Shown here piece by piece: positions 19,133-27,561 of a stretch of DNA of 64,000 nucleotides. Positions within the stretch are counted from its first letter, which is position 1. Each line of letters begins with the position of its first letter. The translations under genes and the position numbers were made by a program. Below the pieces are notes generated by a model. That model did not search any database. It saw only the letters and a program-made list of their open reading frames with translations, and was not told the DNA's origin. Source of the stretch: Streptomyces sp. SID13031 (GTDB taxonomy: Bacteria > Actinomycetota > Actinomycetes > Propionibacteriales > Kribbellaceae); contig NZ_JAAGLV010000001.1 in the NCBI RefSeq assembly GCF_010548305.1, positions 496,001-560,000 on the forward strand, in the 5' to 3' direction.

Positions 19133-20230
19133 ATGACCACGTTTGCGTCCGACACCGAAGCTCCCGCGAGCCTTCGCGGCCGGCTGCGCGACCGGATTTG
19201 GCGGGTCGCGGCAGCTGCCACGCACCCGCTCGACCCCTCCGAGTACCTCGACATGTTCCGCCCGCTGCGCGCCGGCGCCGACCTCCGGGCCTGCGTCGTC
19301 GAGGTCCGCCCCGAGACCGCCGACGCAGTGACCGTCGTACTGCGCCCCGGCGCCGCCTGGCGCGGCCACCAGCCGGGGCAGTACGTCCGTATCGGCCTAG
19401 AGGTCGACGGCATCCGGTTGTGGCGCTCCTACTCGCTGACCTCCGCGCCGGAGAGCGATCTCTTGACTATCACGGCCAAGGCGGTCCCGGACGGCCTGGT
19501 GAGCGCTCACCTCGCGCAGGAACTGCGTCCCGGCCAGCTGGTGCGCCTCGACCAGGCGGTCGGCGATTTCGTCCTCCCGGCGCAGGCGCCGCGCAAGGTC
19601 CTCTTCGTCACCGGTGGCAGTGGCATCACGCCCGTCATGGGCATGCTGCGCTCCGGCCTCGACCGGCTCGACGATGTCGTCCTGGTGCATTCCGAGGCTT
19701 GCCCCGAAGACGTGATCTTCGGTGACGAGCTGCGTGCCATGGCCGACACGGGCCGGCTCCGGCTGGTCGAGCAGCACACCGACACCCACGGCCGGCTCGA
19801 CGTCGCGGCGCTCGCTGACGTAGTACCGGATCTGGCTGAGCGGGAGACGTGGGCTTGCGGGCCTGCCGGTCTGCTCGATGCGCTCGAGGAGCAGTGGGCG
19901 GCCATGGACCTGCCCGGTGGCCTTTTCACCGAGCGATTCCGTACTGCGCTCGCTGAGCCCGGCGAGGGCGGTACCGTCCGTTTCACCGGGACGGGAACCG
20001 TCGTCGAGCTCGACGGCACCACCCCGATCCTCGACGCCGGCGAGCAGAACGGCGTCCTGATGCCGTCCGGTTGCCGGATGGGGATCTGCTTCTCCTGCGT
20101 ACTGCCGCTGAACTCCGGTACGGTCCGCGACCTTCGCTCCGGCGACCTCACCACCGCCGCGCCCGGCGACGGCGTCCTCATCCAGACCTGCATCTCGGCC
20201 GCGGCCGGCGCGTGCGACATCGACTGTTGA
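19133..20230 (+). CDS. Ferredoxin--NADP reductase-type protein with C-terminal [2Fe-2S] domain
   Basis: 365 aa. An FAD/NAD(P)-binding reductase module (RLWRSYSLTSAPES is the FAD RxYS motif; VLFVTGGSGITPVMGML binds NAD(P)) followed by a plant-type ferredoxin domain with cysteines in SGCRMGICFSCVLPLN and a last ligand in IQTCIS. It passes electrons from NADPH to the desaturase encoded 13 nt downstream, as for Rv3230c and DesA3 in Mycobacterium tuberculosis. ATG 19133 follows GAGG at 11-12 nt; a start at 19097 adds 12 residues without a ribosome site. Confidence 0.88.
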   Translation: MTTFASDTEAPASLRGRLRDRIWRVAAAATHPLDPSEYLDMFRPLRAGADLRACVVEVRPETADAVTVVLRPGAAWRGHQPGQYVRIGLEVDGIRLWRSYSLTSAPESDLLTITAKAVPDGLVSAHLAQELRPGQLVRLDQAVGDFVLPAQAPRKVLFVTGGSGITPVMGMLRSGLDRLDDVVLVHSEACPEDVIFGDELRAMADTGRLRLVEQHTDTHGRLDVAALADVVPDLAERETWACGPAGLLDALEEQWAAMDLPGGLFTERFRTALAEPGEGGTVRFTGTGTVVELDGTTPILDAGEQNGVLMPSGCRMGICFSCVLPLNSGTVRDLRSGDLTTAAPGDGVLIQTCISAAAGACDIDC

Positions 20231-20243
20231 GAAAGAGAATCCG

Positions 20244-21401
20244 ATGACTGTGCTGCAGAAGAAGGCCGACAACCCGATCGCTCACCTCACGGCTGACGAC
20301 ATCGAGGAGATCGGCCGCCGGCTCGACGCGATCCGCGCCGAGATCATCGCCGAGCGTGGCGCGTCCGACGCGGCGTACATCCGCAAGGTGATCAGCGTCC
20401 AGCGCAAGCTGGAGCTGGGCAGCCGGGCCGTCCTGCTGGCGTCGCTGTTCCCGCCGGCCTGGATCATCGGTACCGCCGGGCTGTCGGTGGCCAAGATCCT
20501 GGAGAACATGGAGGTCGGCCACAACATCATGCACGGCCAGTGGGACTGGATGCGCGACCCGAAGATCCACTCGACCAAGTGGGAGTGGGACCACGCGTCG
20601 CCGTCGGAGCAGTGGAAGCACTCGCACAACGAGCTGCACCACACCTACACGAACGTGGTCGGCAAGGACAACGACCTCGGCTACGGCATCATGCGCGTCG
20701 ACGAGGACCAGAAGTGGTACCCGGCGTATCTCGCGCAGCCGGTGTGGAACTTCATCAACGCGATGTTCTTCGAGTACGGCATCGCGGCGTACGACCTGGA
20801 GCTGGGCAAGAACCTGGCGACCAAGAAGCGCCGCCAGAACCCGGACTTCAAGGCCCGTTACAAGCAGGTGTTCAAGAAGATCCGCGGCCAGATGACGAAG
20901 GACTACGTCGTCCACCCGCTGCTGTCCGGCCCGTCGGTGCTGCACACGCTCGCCGCCAACTTCACCGCCAACGTCGTGCGCAACGTGTGGGCGCACTCGG
21001 TGATCATGTGCGGTCACTTCCCCGAGGGCGTGCAGACCTTCGAGAAGAAGTCGATCGAGGGCGAGACCCGCGGCGAGTGGTACCTGCGGCAGATGCTCGG
21101 CTCGGCCAACATCTCCGGCGGCCGCGCGATGCACATCATGACCGGCAACCTCTCGTACCAGATCGAGCACCACCTGTTCCCGGATCTGCCGAGCAACCGG
21201 TACCAGGAGATCGCCCCGCAGGTGCAGCAGCTCTTCCGCGACTACGGTCTTGTGTACACCACCGGCCCGCTCCCGAAGCAGGTCGCCTCCGCGTGGTCGA
21301 AGGTCTTCCGGCTGTCGCTGCCGAACGACTTCGCACAGAAGCTCGGTACGGCGGCACGGCTCGGCCTGGGACGCGAGCCCACCGGCCAGCTGACCGCCTG
21401 A
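20244..21401 (+). CDS. Membrane acyl-CoA/fatty acid desaturase (DesA3-like)
   Basis: 385 aa. The three histidine boxes of membrane di-iron desaturases are intact: GHNIMHGQWDW, HSHNELHHTYTN and QIEHHLFPDLPSNR, with hydrophobic segments between (SRAVLLASLFPPAWIIG). It inserts a double bond into long-chain acyl chains at the membrane using electrons from the upstream reductase. GAAAGAGA precedes the ATG. It ends 4 nt before the stop of the convergent GH9 gene. Confidence 0.92.
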   Translation: MTVLQKKADNPIAHLTADDIEEIGRRLDAIRAEIIAERGASDAAYIRKVISVQRKLELGSRAVLLASLFPPAWIIGTAGLSVAKILENMEVGHNIMHGQWDWMRDPKIHSTKWEWDHASPSEQWKHSHNELHHTYTNVVGKDNDLGYGIMRVDEDQKWYPAYLAQPVWNFINAMFFEYGIAAYDLELGKNLATKKRRQNPDFKARYKQVFKKIRGQMTKDYVVHPLLSGPSVLHTLAANFTANVVRNVWAHSVIMCGHFPEGVQTFEKKSIEGETRGEWYLRQMLGSANISGGRAMHIMTGNLSYQIEHHLFPDLPSNRYQEIAPQVQQLFRDYGLVYTTGPLPKQVASAWSKVFRLSLPNDFAQKLGTAARLGLGREPTGQLTA

Positions 21402-21405
21402 CTCA

Positions 21406-23145
21406 TCAGCTGGCCGCTACCGCGAGTAGGAACCAGCCGGTGTGCGGGATCCACTGCTCGGCCCAGCGCCAGGAGTCGCCTTCGGGGGCGTCGGCGGGGA
21501 GGAACGCGATGTCCTCCTCGTCGGCCCACCCCGAGGTGACGCCGTTGACGATCCCACCCGGAAGGTTGGGAAAGTCGGACGAGTAGTCGGCGTTGTTGCG
21601 GCCGCGGCCTTGCAGCATCGAGCTGTCGAACGGGTTGCGGCCGGTGATCCAGGCGAGCTGGTCGTCGGCGAAGGCCTTCAGCCGTGCGCGGTCGTCGTCG
21701 GCGATCCCGTCGAGGCGGGCGCAGATGCTGGCGGCGGCTGACAGCGAGGCGATCGCCGCGTTCTCGCCCTGCCACCAGTAGCCGGTCTCGTTGGCGTGCG
21801 GGAAGAAGAACCCTTCGCGCGGCTCGCCGCCGAGCGGTTGGGCGAGAGAGCGCGGATACCCGAACGGGTTGGGGACAGCGGCCGTACGGTCCAGTACGTC
21901 GAGCATCGCGCGGACTGCGGTCTCGCGGGCCGGCGCTGCCTCGGGGGAGTCAGGCAGGACCTCGGCGAATCGCAGCAGCGCGAGGATCGGCAGGCCGGGT
22001 TCGGCAGCATGAAAGAACGGCCTACCGGCCTCATCAGCCTGAAACCACCCCGGATCGCCATCGCTCGACCGATACCGATCAACCAGCAGCCGCGCCCGCC
22101 GCTCCGCGGCGGCTTGCGTCGTGCCGGTTTGCTGTGTGGCGGCGTCCGACTCCGCCTTCGCCAGTTCGGTGGCGGCCAGCAGTGCTGCGTAGTCGTCGAT
22201 GATCGACTCGGTGTTGTCGAAGAGGTACGCGAGGTTGTGTTGCTCTAGGTGTGCGAAGGCTTCGCGGGCTGCGGTCAGGTAGTTGGCGCGGGTGTGGTCG
22301 CCGTCGGTGTCCAGTGTTGAGGCTCGGGCGAGGGCTGCGATTGCGAGGCCGCCGCCTTGGCGGTACGCCGCCTGGTAGCGGCTGGTTCGGACGGAGTTCT
22401 GGAGGGGCGCGGTGATCACGCGCTCCTCCAGGCGCTTGGTGAGGGCGTCGAAGATGCCGGTGTAGAAGTACCCGTCGGGGGAACGGAAGCGGGTCAGGAA
22501 ATCTGCACCCCAGAGTGCCTCATCGCGCAACCGCGCGCCCAGGACCGGTACCAGCGCAGGGGTGTGAGCGGCCAGCTCGTCGCGAGCCGCGAGCATCGCC
22601 CAGGCGCACAGCGGGATCTGCTGCGGGCTCATCGTCGAGGTGTAGGTGAGATGCGAGAGGAACTTGCTCGTATCACCGCTGGCATCGAGCCACCCGCCGC
22701 GCGCGTCGACGGTCGCGCCGGACGAGTCGTCCCAGAACCGCGCGGCCCGGTCTTTGCGGTCGATCTCGCCACTGGATCGCATCGCCTTGAAGTAGGCGAG
22801 AACGTCCGACATCGTCTGCCGCTGCAGGCGTTCCGGGCCGACCACGAACGGTTCCGACGTCAACTCACCCGCACCGCTGACGACCCGCACGACATAGGTG
22901 CCTTCGGCAAGTACTTCGGGCAGCGGGATCCGCGAGTAGGGGCCGCCGGTCCAGCCGGGCACCCGTTCGAGCGGGCCGGGAAGGAGTACCGAGATCCCGT
23001 CCGGTCCGTGCAGCTCGGCGGTGAACGGAGCAGCCGGCAGCACGGCGATCACCGCCTTGGTTACCTCGGTCCCGTACCCGAGGTGGGCGACCAGTACGGC
23101 GGGGCTGTTCTCGTCTTTTGCCTGCACCGGATCATCCAACAGCAC
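21406..23145 (-). CDS. Glycoside hydrolase family 9 protein with N-terminal Ig-like (CelD_N) domain
   Basis: 579 aa from GTG 23145. N-terminal ~85 residues form the CelD_N immunoglobulin-like domain (FTAELHGPDG, EGTYVVRVVSGAGELTSEPFVV). The GH9 (alpha/alpha)6 barrel shows GGWLDASGDTSKFLSH, the motif carrying the catalytic-base Asp, and the C-terminal block GRNPFDSSMLQGRGRN plus NLPGGIVNGVTSGWADEEDI. No signal peptide is seen, so it probably works in the cytosol on imported beta-oligosaccharides (cello- or chito-type) rather than on polymer. The divergent MBL gene starts 57 nt away. The frame is open well upstream of the chosen start, antisense to that gene. Confidence 0.8.
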   Translation of the reverse strand: MLLDDPVQAKDENSPAVLVAHLGYGTEVTKAVIAVLPAAPFTAELHGPDGISVLLPGPLERVPGWTGGPYSRIPLPEVLAEGTYVVRVVSGAGELTSEPFVVGPERLQRQTMSDVLAYFKAMRSSGEIDRKDRAARFWDDSSGATVDARGGWLDASGDTSKFLSHLTYTSTMSPQQIPLCAWAMLAARDELAAHTPALVPVLGARLRDEALWGADFLTRFRSPDGYFYTGIFDALTKRLEERVITAPLQNSVRTSRYQAAYRQGGGLAIAALARASTLDTDGDHTRANYLTAAREAFAHLEQHNLAYLFDNTESIIDDYAALLAATELAKAESDAATQQTGTTQAAAERRARLLVDRYRSSDGDPGWFQADEAGRPFFHAAEPGLPILALLRFAEVLPDSPEAAPARETAVRAMLDVLDRTAAVPNPFGYPRSLAQPLGGEPREGFFFPHANETGYWWQGENAAIASLSAAASICARLDGIADDDRARLKAFADDQLAWITGRNPFDSSMLQGRGRNNADYSSDFPNLPGGIVNGVTSGWADEEDIAFLPADAPEGDSWRWAEQWIPHTGWFLLAVAAS

Positions 23146-23202
23146 GGTGACGACCGCTGATAGCTTCGGCCGGGAAGATTCGTCGAGAAGGAGTGAGGGC
23201 GC

Positions 23203-24126
23203 ATGCCGGGGACACTGGGAGAGCAATCGGCGGTGCGGGTGTGGGAGGAAGGCGGCGTCCGGCTGACGTTCGTCGTCGACGGCGCGATGGGGCTGGTTCC
23301 GCACGAGTTCTTCCCGACCATTCCGGAGTCGTACTGGGCGGCACATCCCGAGACCCTCGACGAGCACGGCCTGGTCGCGATGTCGGCCGGCGGCCTGCTG
23401 GTCGAACGCGACGGCCGCGCGGTGCTCCTCGACGTCGGTCTCGGGGACTACCAGGGGCCGATCCCACTGGGCAAGAGCGTCATCGGTTACGCCGACAGCG
23501 GCAGCCTGCCCGACGTGCTGAAGAGCGTCGGGCGCACGCCGGAGGACATCGAGGCCGTCGCCTTCACTCACCTGCACGTCGACCACACCGGCTGGGCGTT
23601 CACAGCCGGTGACGACGGCCGGCCGCGCAAGTACTTCCCGAAGGCCCGGTACCTCGTCGCCGACTCGGAGTGGGCGCCACATGGCCGCGGGGAGCTGATC
23701 CCCGGCGCGCCGCCGAGGTCCGCTGTGATCGAGCCGCTCATCCCCGAGCACACCGAGATCGCGGACGGGGAGGAGATCTTCCCCGGCGTCCACGCGCTCG
23801 TGACGCCCGGCCACAGCCCCGGCCACACGTCGTACGTGATCCAAGCGGGGGACACCCGGGTGATCGCCTTCGGCGACGCGTTCCACATCCCGACGCAGAT
23901 CAGCAACCCCGGCTGGCCGTCCCGCCCGGATGTCGACGGCGAAGCGGTTCTCAAAGCCCGCGCGACCCTGCTCGCCGAGCTCGCGAAACCCGGCACGCTG
24001 GGCTTCGCGTGCCACTTCGGCGACCAGCCGTTCGGCCGGGTCCGGACCGGCGAAAGCGGCACCTCGACCTGGGAGCCGGTCCCGTCGACGGTGCTGCAGC
24101 CGACCCCACGGCTCCTGAAGGTCTGA
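23203..24126 (+). CDS. MBL-fold metallohydrolase
   Basis: 307 aa. The metallo-beta-lactamase motif FTHLHVDHTG (HxHxDH) binds two zinc ions; later ligands are in ALVTPGHSPGHTSYV, IAFGDAFHIP and GFACHFGDQ. The architecture resembles lactonase/quinone-hydrolase-type members. No signal peptide. GGAG upstream of ATG 23203. Divergent to the GH9 gene. Substrate unknown. Confidence 0.85.
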   Translation: MPGTLGEQSAVRVWEEGGVRLTFVVDGAMGLVPHEFFPTIPESYWAAHPETLDEHGLVAMSAGGLLVERDGRAVLLDVGLGDYQGPIPLGKSVIGYADSGSLPDVLKSVGRTPEDIEAVAFTHLHVDHTGWAFTAGDDGRPRKYFPKARYLVADSEWAPHGRGELIPGAPPRSAVIEPLIPEHTEIADGEEIFPGVHALVTPGHSPGHTSYVIQAGDTRVIAFGDAFHIPTQISNPGWPSRPDVDGEAVLKARATLLAELAKPGTLGFACHFGDQPFGRVRTGESGTSTWEPVPSTVLQPTPRLLKV

Positions 24127-24180
24127 CCTTGTTCGCCGAGCTGTGACCTCAGCTTCGAGGCGCTGAACCGGTGACTGGAC

Positions 24181-24186
24181 TAATCT
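24181..24186 (+). promoter_or_regulatory. -10 box of a probable leaderless promoter (PBP gene)
   Basis: TAATCT followed by six bases and the ATG at 24193. No ribosome site is present, which supports a leaderless transcript. Confidence 0.5.
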
Positions 24187-24192
24187 AGCCAG

Positions 24193-26445
24193 ATGCGCTC
24201 CGCCAGGACGGGCTTACGCACCGTCGCTCAGGCCATGGTGAAATTCCTTGGTGTGAGCGTGCTGGCCGGTGCGCTCGCGGCCGGGCTGGTGATCCCCTTC
24301 GCCGGGTTCGCGGGCAGTAGCACCAGCGGGGTGGCCGGGTCGGTGCAGGACCTGCCGGTCGAGCTCCAGACGGTGCCGTTGCAGATCCGGAGCCGGATCC
24401 TCGCGTCGGACGGCAGCCTGATCGCCACCCTGTACGAGCAGAACCGGATGCCGGTCCCGCTGAGTCAGGTCAGCCCGATCATGCGCAAAGCGATCATTGC
24501 GATCGAGGACGACCGGTTCTACCAGCACGGCGCGCTCGACGCCAAGGGGACGTTGCGCGCGATGGTCCGCAACCAGTCCGAGGGTGCGGTCCAGCAAGGC
24601 GGGTCGAGCATCACCCAGCAGTTCGTGAAGCTGAGTCTGATCGCGAAGGCCAAGACGGAGGCGGAGCGCGAGCAGGCGACAGCGGTCACGTATGAGCGCA
24701 AGCTGACCGAGCTGCGCTACGCGATCGGCGTCGAGGACCAGTACTCCAAGGACGAGATCCTGGAGAAGTACCTCAACCTGGTCAACTTCGGCGACGGCGC
24801 GTACGGCGTACAGGCTGCTGCTCAGCACTATTTCAGGACTTCGGCCAAGAACCTGACCCTCGCGCAGGCGGCGATGCTGGCCGGCGTGGTGAAGAACCCG
24901 ACGGGCTACGACCCGACCAACGACCTCAAGCGGTCCAGAGAGCGCCGCGACGTCGTCCTGCGTCGGATGGCCGAGCTGCAGGTGATCACGCCCAAGCAGG
25001 CCGCCGCCGCGATCAAGACGCAGATCGACCTGAGCAAGCTGCGCAAGGTGCCGAACGGCTGCGCGAGCTCCAACTACCCGTTCTACTGCGAGTACGCCGT
25101 CTCGAAGCTGCTGGAGAATCCGGCGCTCGGGGCGACCGTGAAGGACCGCGACCACTACCTGAAGACCGGCGGCCTGACGATCAGAACCTCGCTGGACCCG
25201 CGGATCCAGGCGGCAGCGCAGGCATCGATCAGGTCGCATACCAAGACGACCGACACCGCCGTCGCGGCCATCACGATCGTCCAGCCCGGCAGTGGGCTGG
25301 TGAAGGCGATGGTGCAGAGCCGGCCGTACGGGATCGGCAAGAACCAGACGTCGTACAACTACAACGTCGAGAAGTCGTACGACGGTGGTTACGGCGGGTT
25401 CCAGAACGGCTCCACGATGAAGGCGTTCACGATCGCGGGAGCCCTGGAGAAGGGGCTGCCGATGAACTACAAGATCAACTCGCCCTCGCCGATCGACCTC
25501 AGCGGGAAGAAGTTCAGCACCTGCAAGGGGACGACGGAGGACCCGGACTACACGCCGAAGAACTCCACCAAGAGCGGCTACCTGACGATGCTCGAGGCGG
25601 CCCGGAACTCGACCAACACGTACTTCCTCCAGCTCTCCCAGCGCACCGGGCTGTGCGCGCCGGCCACCATCGCGGCCAAGCTCGGGATGTACAACGCGCA
25701 GACGCTCGGCCCGCTGGACCAGGTGGTGTCGTTCACGCTCGGCGTCGGCTACACGACGCCGCTGATGCTCTCGAACGCTTATGCGAGCTTCGCGGCCCGG
25801 GGCAAGTACTGCGCGCCGCTGGTGGTCACCTCGGTCCTGGACAAGGCGGGCCGGGCGATCAAGACTCCGGGCGTCAACTGCAAGCAAGCCATCCGCCAAG
25901 ACGTGGCCGACGGGGTCAACCGGGTGCTCAGCGCGGTGATGGAGCCCGGTGGTACCGGTGGACGGCTGAACTTCGGCCGTTGGGATCTGGCCGGCAAGAC
26001 GGGCACGATCCAGGACAACCGGGCCGTCTGGTTCGCCGGGTACGCACCCAACCTGGCCGCCGCCGCGGTGGTCGCCGACGCGACGTTGCCGTACACGAAC
26101 CTGATGTACCGCCACACGCTTGACGGCGAGGACATCTCCGACCCGACCGGCTCCGGTACTGCGGGACCGCTGTGGAAGTCGGCGATGGAGGGCGCGCTGA
26201 AGGGCCTGCCGCTGCGCCGGTTCGCCGCGCCGACCGCCCGGATGGTCAACGGCACCCCCGCGCAGCAGAAGGCCCAGGCGGAGCAGGACAAGAAGTACGA
26301 GCTGTCGAAGAAGCCCAAGAAGCCACCGGTGAAGCCGGGCACGCCGCCGGTGGTTCCACCGCCCGTGATGCCACCGGTGATACCGCCACCACCGGTGATG
26401 CCGCCGCCGGTGAAGCCGCCCACGAAACCGACCGCGCAGCGCTGA
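24193..26445 (+). CDS. Bifunctional (class A) penicillin-binding protein
   Basis: 750 aa. One N-terminal membrane anchor (about residues 19-37). The GT51 transglycosylase domain has Glu105 in AIEDDRFYQHGALD and GGSSITQQFVK; the transpeptidase domain has Ser407-xx-Lys410 (NGSTMKAF), SxN at 473-475 (NSTNT) and KTG at 602-604 (AGKTGTIQDN). It polymerises and cross-links peptidoglycan outside the membrane. The C-terminus is a ~50-residue Pro/Val-rich tail (PPVMPPVIPPPPVMPPPV) typical of actinobacterial PBPs. Confidence 0.95.
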   Translation: MRSARTGLRTVAQAMVKFLGVSVLAGALAAGLVIPFAGFAGSSTSGVAGSVQDLPVELQTVPLQIRSRILASDGSLIATLYEQNRMPVPLSQVSPIMRKAIIAIEDDRFYQHGALDAKGTLRAMVRNQSEGAVQQGGSSITQQFVKLSLIAKAKTEAEREQATAVTYERKLTELRYAIGVEDQYSKDEILEKYLNLVNFGDGAYGVQAAAQHYFRTSAKNLTLAQAAMLAGVVKNPTGYDPTNDLKRSRERRDVVLRRMAELQVITPKQAAAAIKTQIDLSKLRKVPNGCASSNYPFYCEYAVSKLLENPALGATVKDRDHYLKTGGLTIRTSLDPRIQAAAQASIRSHTKTTDTAVAAITIVQPGSGLVKAMVQSRPYGIGKNQTSYNYNVEKSYDGGYGGFQNGSTMKAFTIAGALEKGLPMNYKINSPSPIDLSGKKFSTCKGTTEDPDYTPKNSTKSGYLTMLEAARNSTNTYFLQLSQRTGLCAPATIAAKLGMYNAQTLGPLDQVVSFTLGVGYTTPLMLSNAYASFAARGKYCAPLVVTSVLDKAGRAIKTPGVNCKQAIRQDVADGVNRVLSAVMEPGGTGGRLNFGRWDLAGKTGTIQDNRAVWFAGYAPNLAAAAVVADATLPYTNLMYRHTLDGEDISDPTGSGTAGPLWKSAMEGALKGLPLRRFAAPTARMVNGTPAQQKAQAEQDKKYELSKKPKKPPVKPGTPPVVPPPVMPPVIPPPPVMPPPVKPPTKPTAQR

Positions 26446-26467
26446 CGAACCAGCTCAGGAGCCGACA

Positions 26468-26734
26468 GTGAGCACCCCGGCGACCCCCGCCCCAGATCTC
26501 GTTGCCCAGGCGAAGGCCGACCTGGCCACCCGCCTCGGGATCGACGCCACCCAGGTGACCGTGGTCAGCTCCACCGAGGTCACCTGGCCGGACGGAAGCC
26601 TTGGTTGCCCCAAGCCCGGGATGTTCTACACCCAGGCGCTGGTCGACGGGACTCGTACGGTCCTCGAGGTCGAGGGCACCCGGTACGACTACCACTCGGG
26701 TGGCAGCCGGTCACCGTTCCTCTGCACGTCTTGA
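26468..26734 (+). CDS. Small conserved-looking protein of unknown function (88 aa)
   Basis: 88 aa from GTG 26468 with AGGAGC upstream, 22 nt after the PBP stop. Central TWPDGSLGCPKPGMFYTQAL and terminal RYDYHSGGSRSPFLC resemble a small bacterial domain in which the two Cys residues may pair; I do not know a function for it. No signal peptide. Likely co-transcribed with the PBP gene. Confidence 0.6.
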   Translation: MSTPATPAPDLVAQAKADLATRLGIDATQVTVVSSTEVTWPDGSLGCPKPGMFYTQALVDGTRTVLEVEGTRYDYHSGGSRSPFLCTS

Positions 26735-26759
26735 GCTGGACATTCACCCCTACCGGTTA

Positions 26760-26784
26760 CGGTGATTGAGGATGTGAATCACCG
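26760..26784. promoter_or_regulatory. Dyad upstream of the phosphoglucomutase/GH65 operon
   Basis: CGGTGATT (26760-26767) and AATCACCG (26777-26784) are perfect 8-bp arms with a 9-nt centre, 15 nt before the start codon of the pgmB-type gene and immediately before its CGGAGGG ribosome site. Candidate operator for a sugar-responsive repressor, or an mRNA hairpin. Confidence 0.45.
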
Positions 26785-26799
26785 ACCGGAGGGCGAGTC

Positions 26800-27561
26800 A
26801 TGCTGGGATTGCCGGCGCAGGTCAGCGTCTGCCTGTTTGATCTCGATGGAGTGCTGACCGATACCGCGGCGGTGCACGCGGCGGCGTGGAAAGAGATGTT
26901 CGACGCCTTCCTGCGCGACCGCGCGGCGGCGACCGGCGACGAGTTCGTGCCTTTCGACGCGCACCACGAGTACGACGCCCACGTCGACGGCAAGCCTCGC
27001 GCCGACGGTGTCCGCGACTTCCTCACCTCCCGGGGCATCACGCTGCCCGAGGGCGATCCGGACGATCCGCCGGGCAAGCAGACGATCAACGGTCTCGGCA
27101 ACCAGAAGAACGTCGCCGTCCTGCGCCGCATCCACGACGACGGCGTCCGGGTGTTCGAGGGCTCCACGCGCTACCTCGAGGCGGCCAAGGAGGCGGGGCT
27201 GCGGCGAGTGGTGGTCTCGTCGAGCGCGAACACCCGCCAGGTCCTCGAGGTGACCGGCCTCGCCCCGCTGGTGGAGCACCGGATCGACGGGGTGACCATC
27301 CGCGAGCAGGGTCTGCGCGGCAAGCCGGCGCCGGACACCTTCCTCGAAGGGGCGAAATGGTGTGGCGTGGAGCCGTCCGAGGCGGTCGTCTTCGAGGACG
27401 CCCTGGCCGGCGTACAGGCAGGGAGAGCGGGCAAGTTCGGGTACGTCGTGGGCGTGGACCGAGTGGGCCAGGCCGATGACCTGAAGACGCATGGCGCCGA
27501 CACCGTGGTGACCGACCTGGCCGAGTTGCTCGACCGTGCTGACCCGGAGGCGCTGCGATGA
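26800..27561 (+). CDS. pgmB: Beta-phosphoglucomutase (HAD superfamily)
   Basis: 253 aa. HAD motif [10 protein letters not shown] with Asp14/Asp16, motif [13 protein letters not shown], Lys in [17 protein letters not shown] and motif [18 protein letters not shown]. The cap insertion and the neighbouring GH65 gene point to beta-phosphoglucomutase, converting beta-glucose 1-phosphate to glucose 6-phosphate. ATG follows CGGAGGG. Its stop overlaps the start of the GH65 gene (ATGA), so the two are translationally coupled. Confidence 0.88.
   Translation: MLGLPAQVSVCLFDLDGVLTDTAAVHAAAWKEMFDAFLRDRAAATGDEFVPFDAHHEYDAHVDGKPRADGVRDFLTSRGITLPEGDPDDPPGKQTINGLGNQKNVAVLRRIHDDGVRVFEGSTRYLEAAKEAGLRRVVVSSSANTRQVLEVTGLAPLVEHRIDGVTIREQGLRGKPAPDTFLEGAKWCGVEPSEAVVFEDALAGVQAGRAGKFGYVVGVDRVGQADDLKTHGADTVVTDLAELLDRADPEALR

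Noticed and set aside
23146..24015. N-terminal extension of the GH9 protein over the MBL gene
   Set aside because: Antisense to an intact MBL-fold gene and without any recognisable domain.
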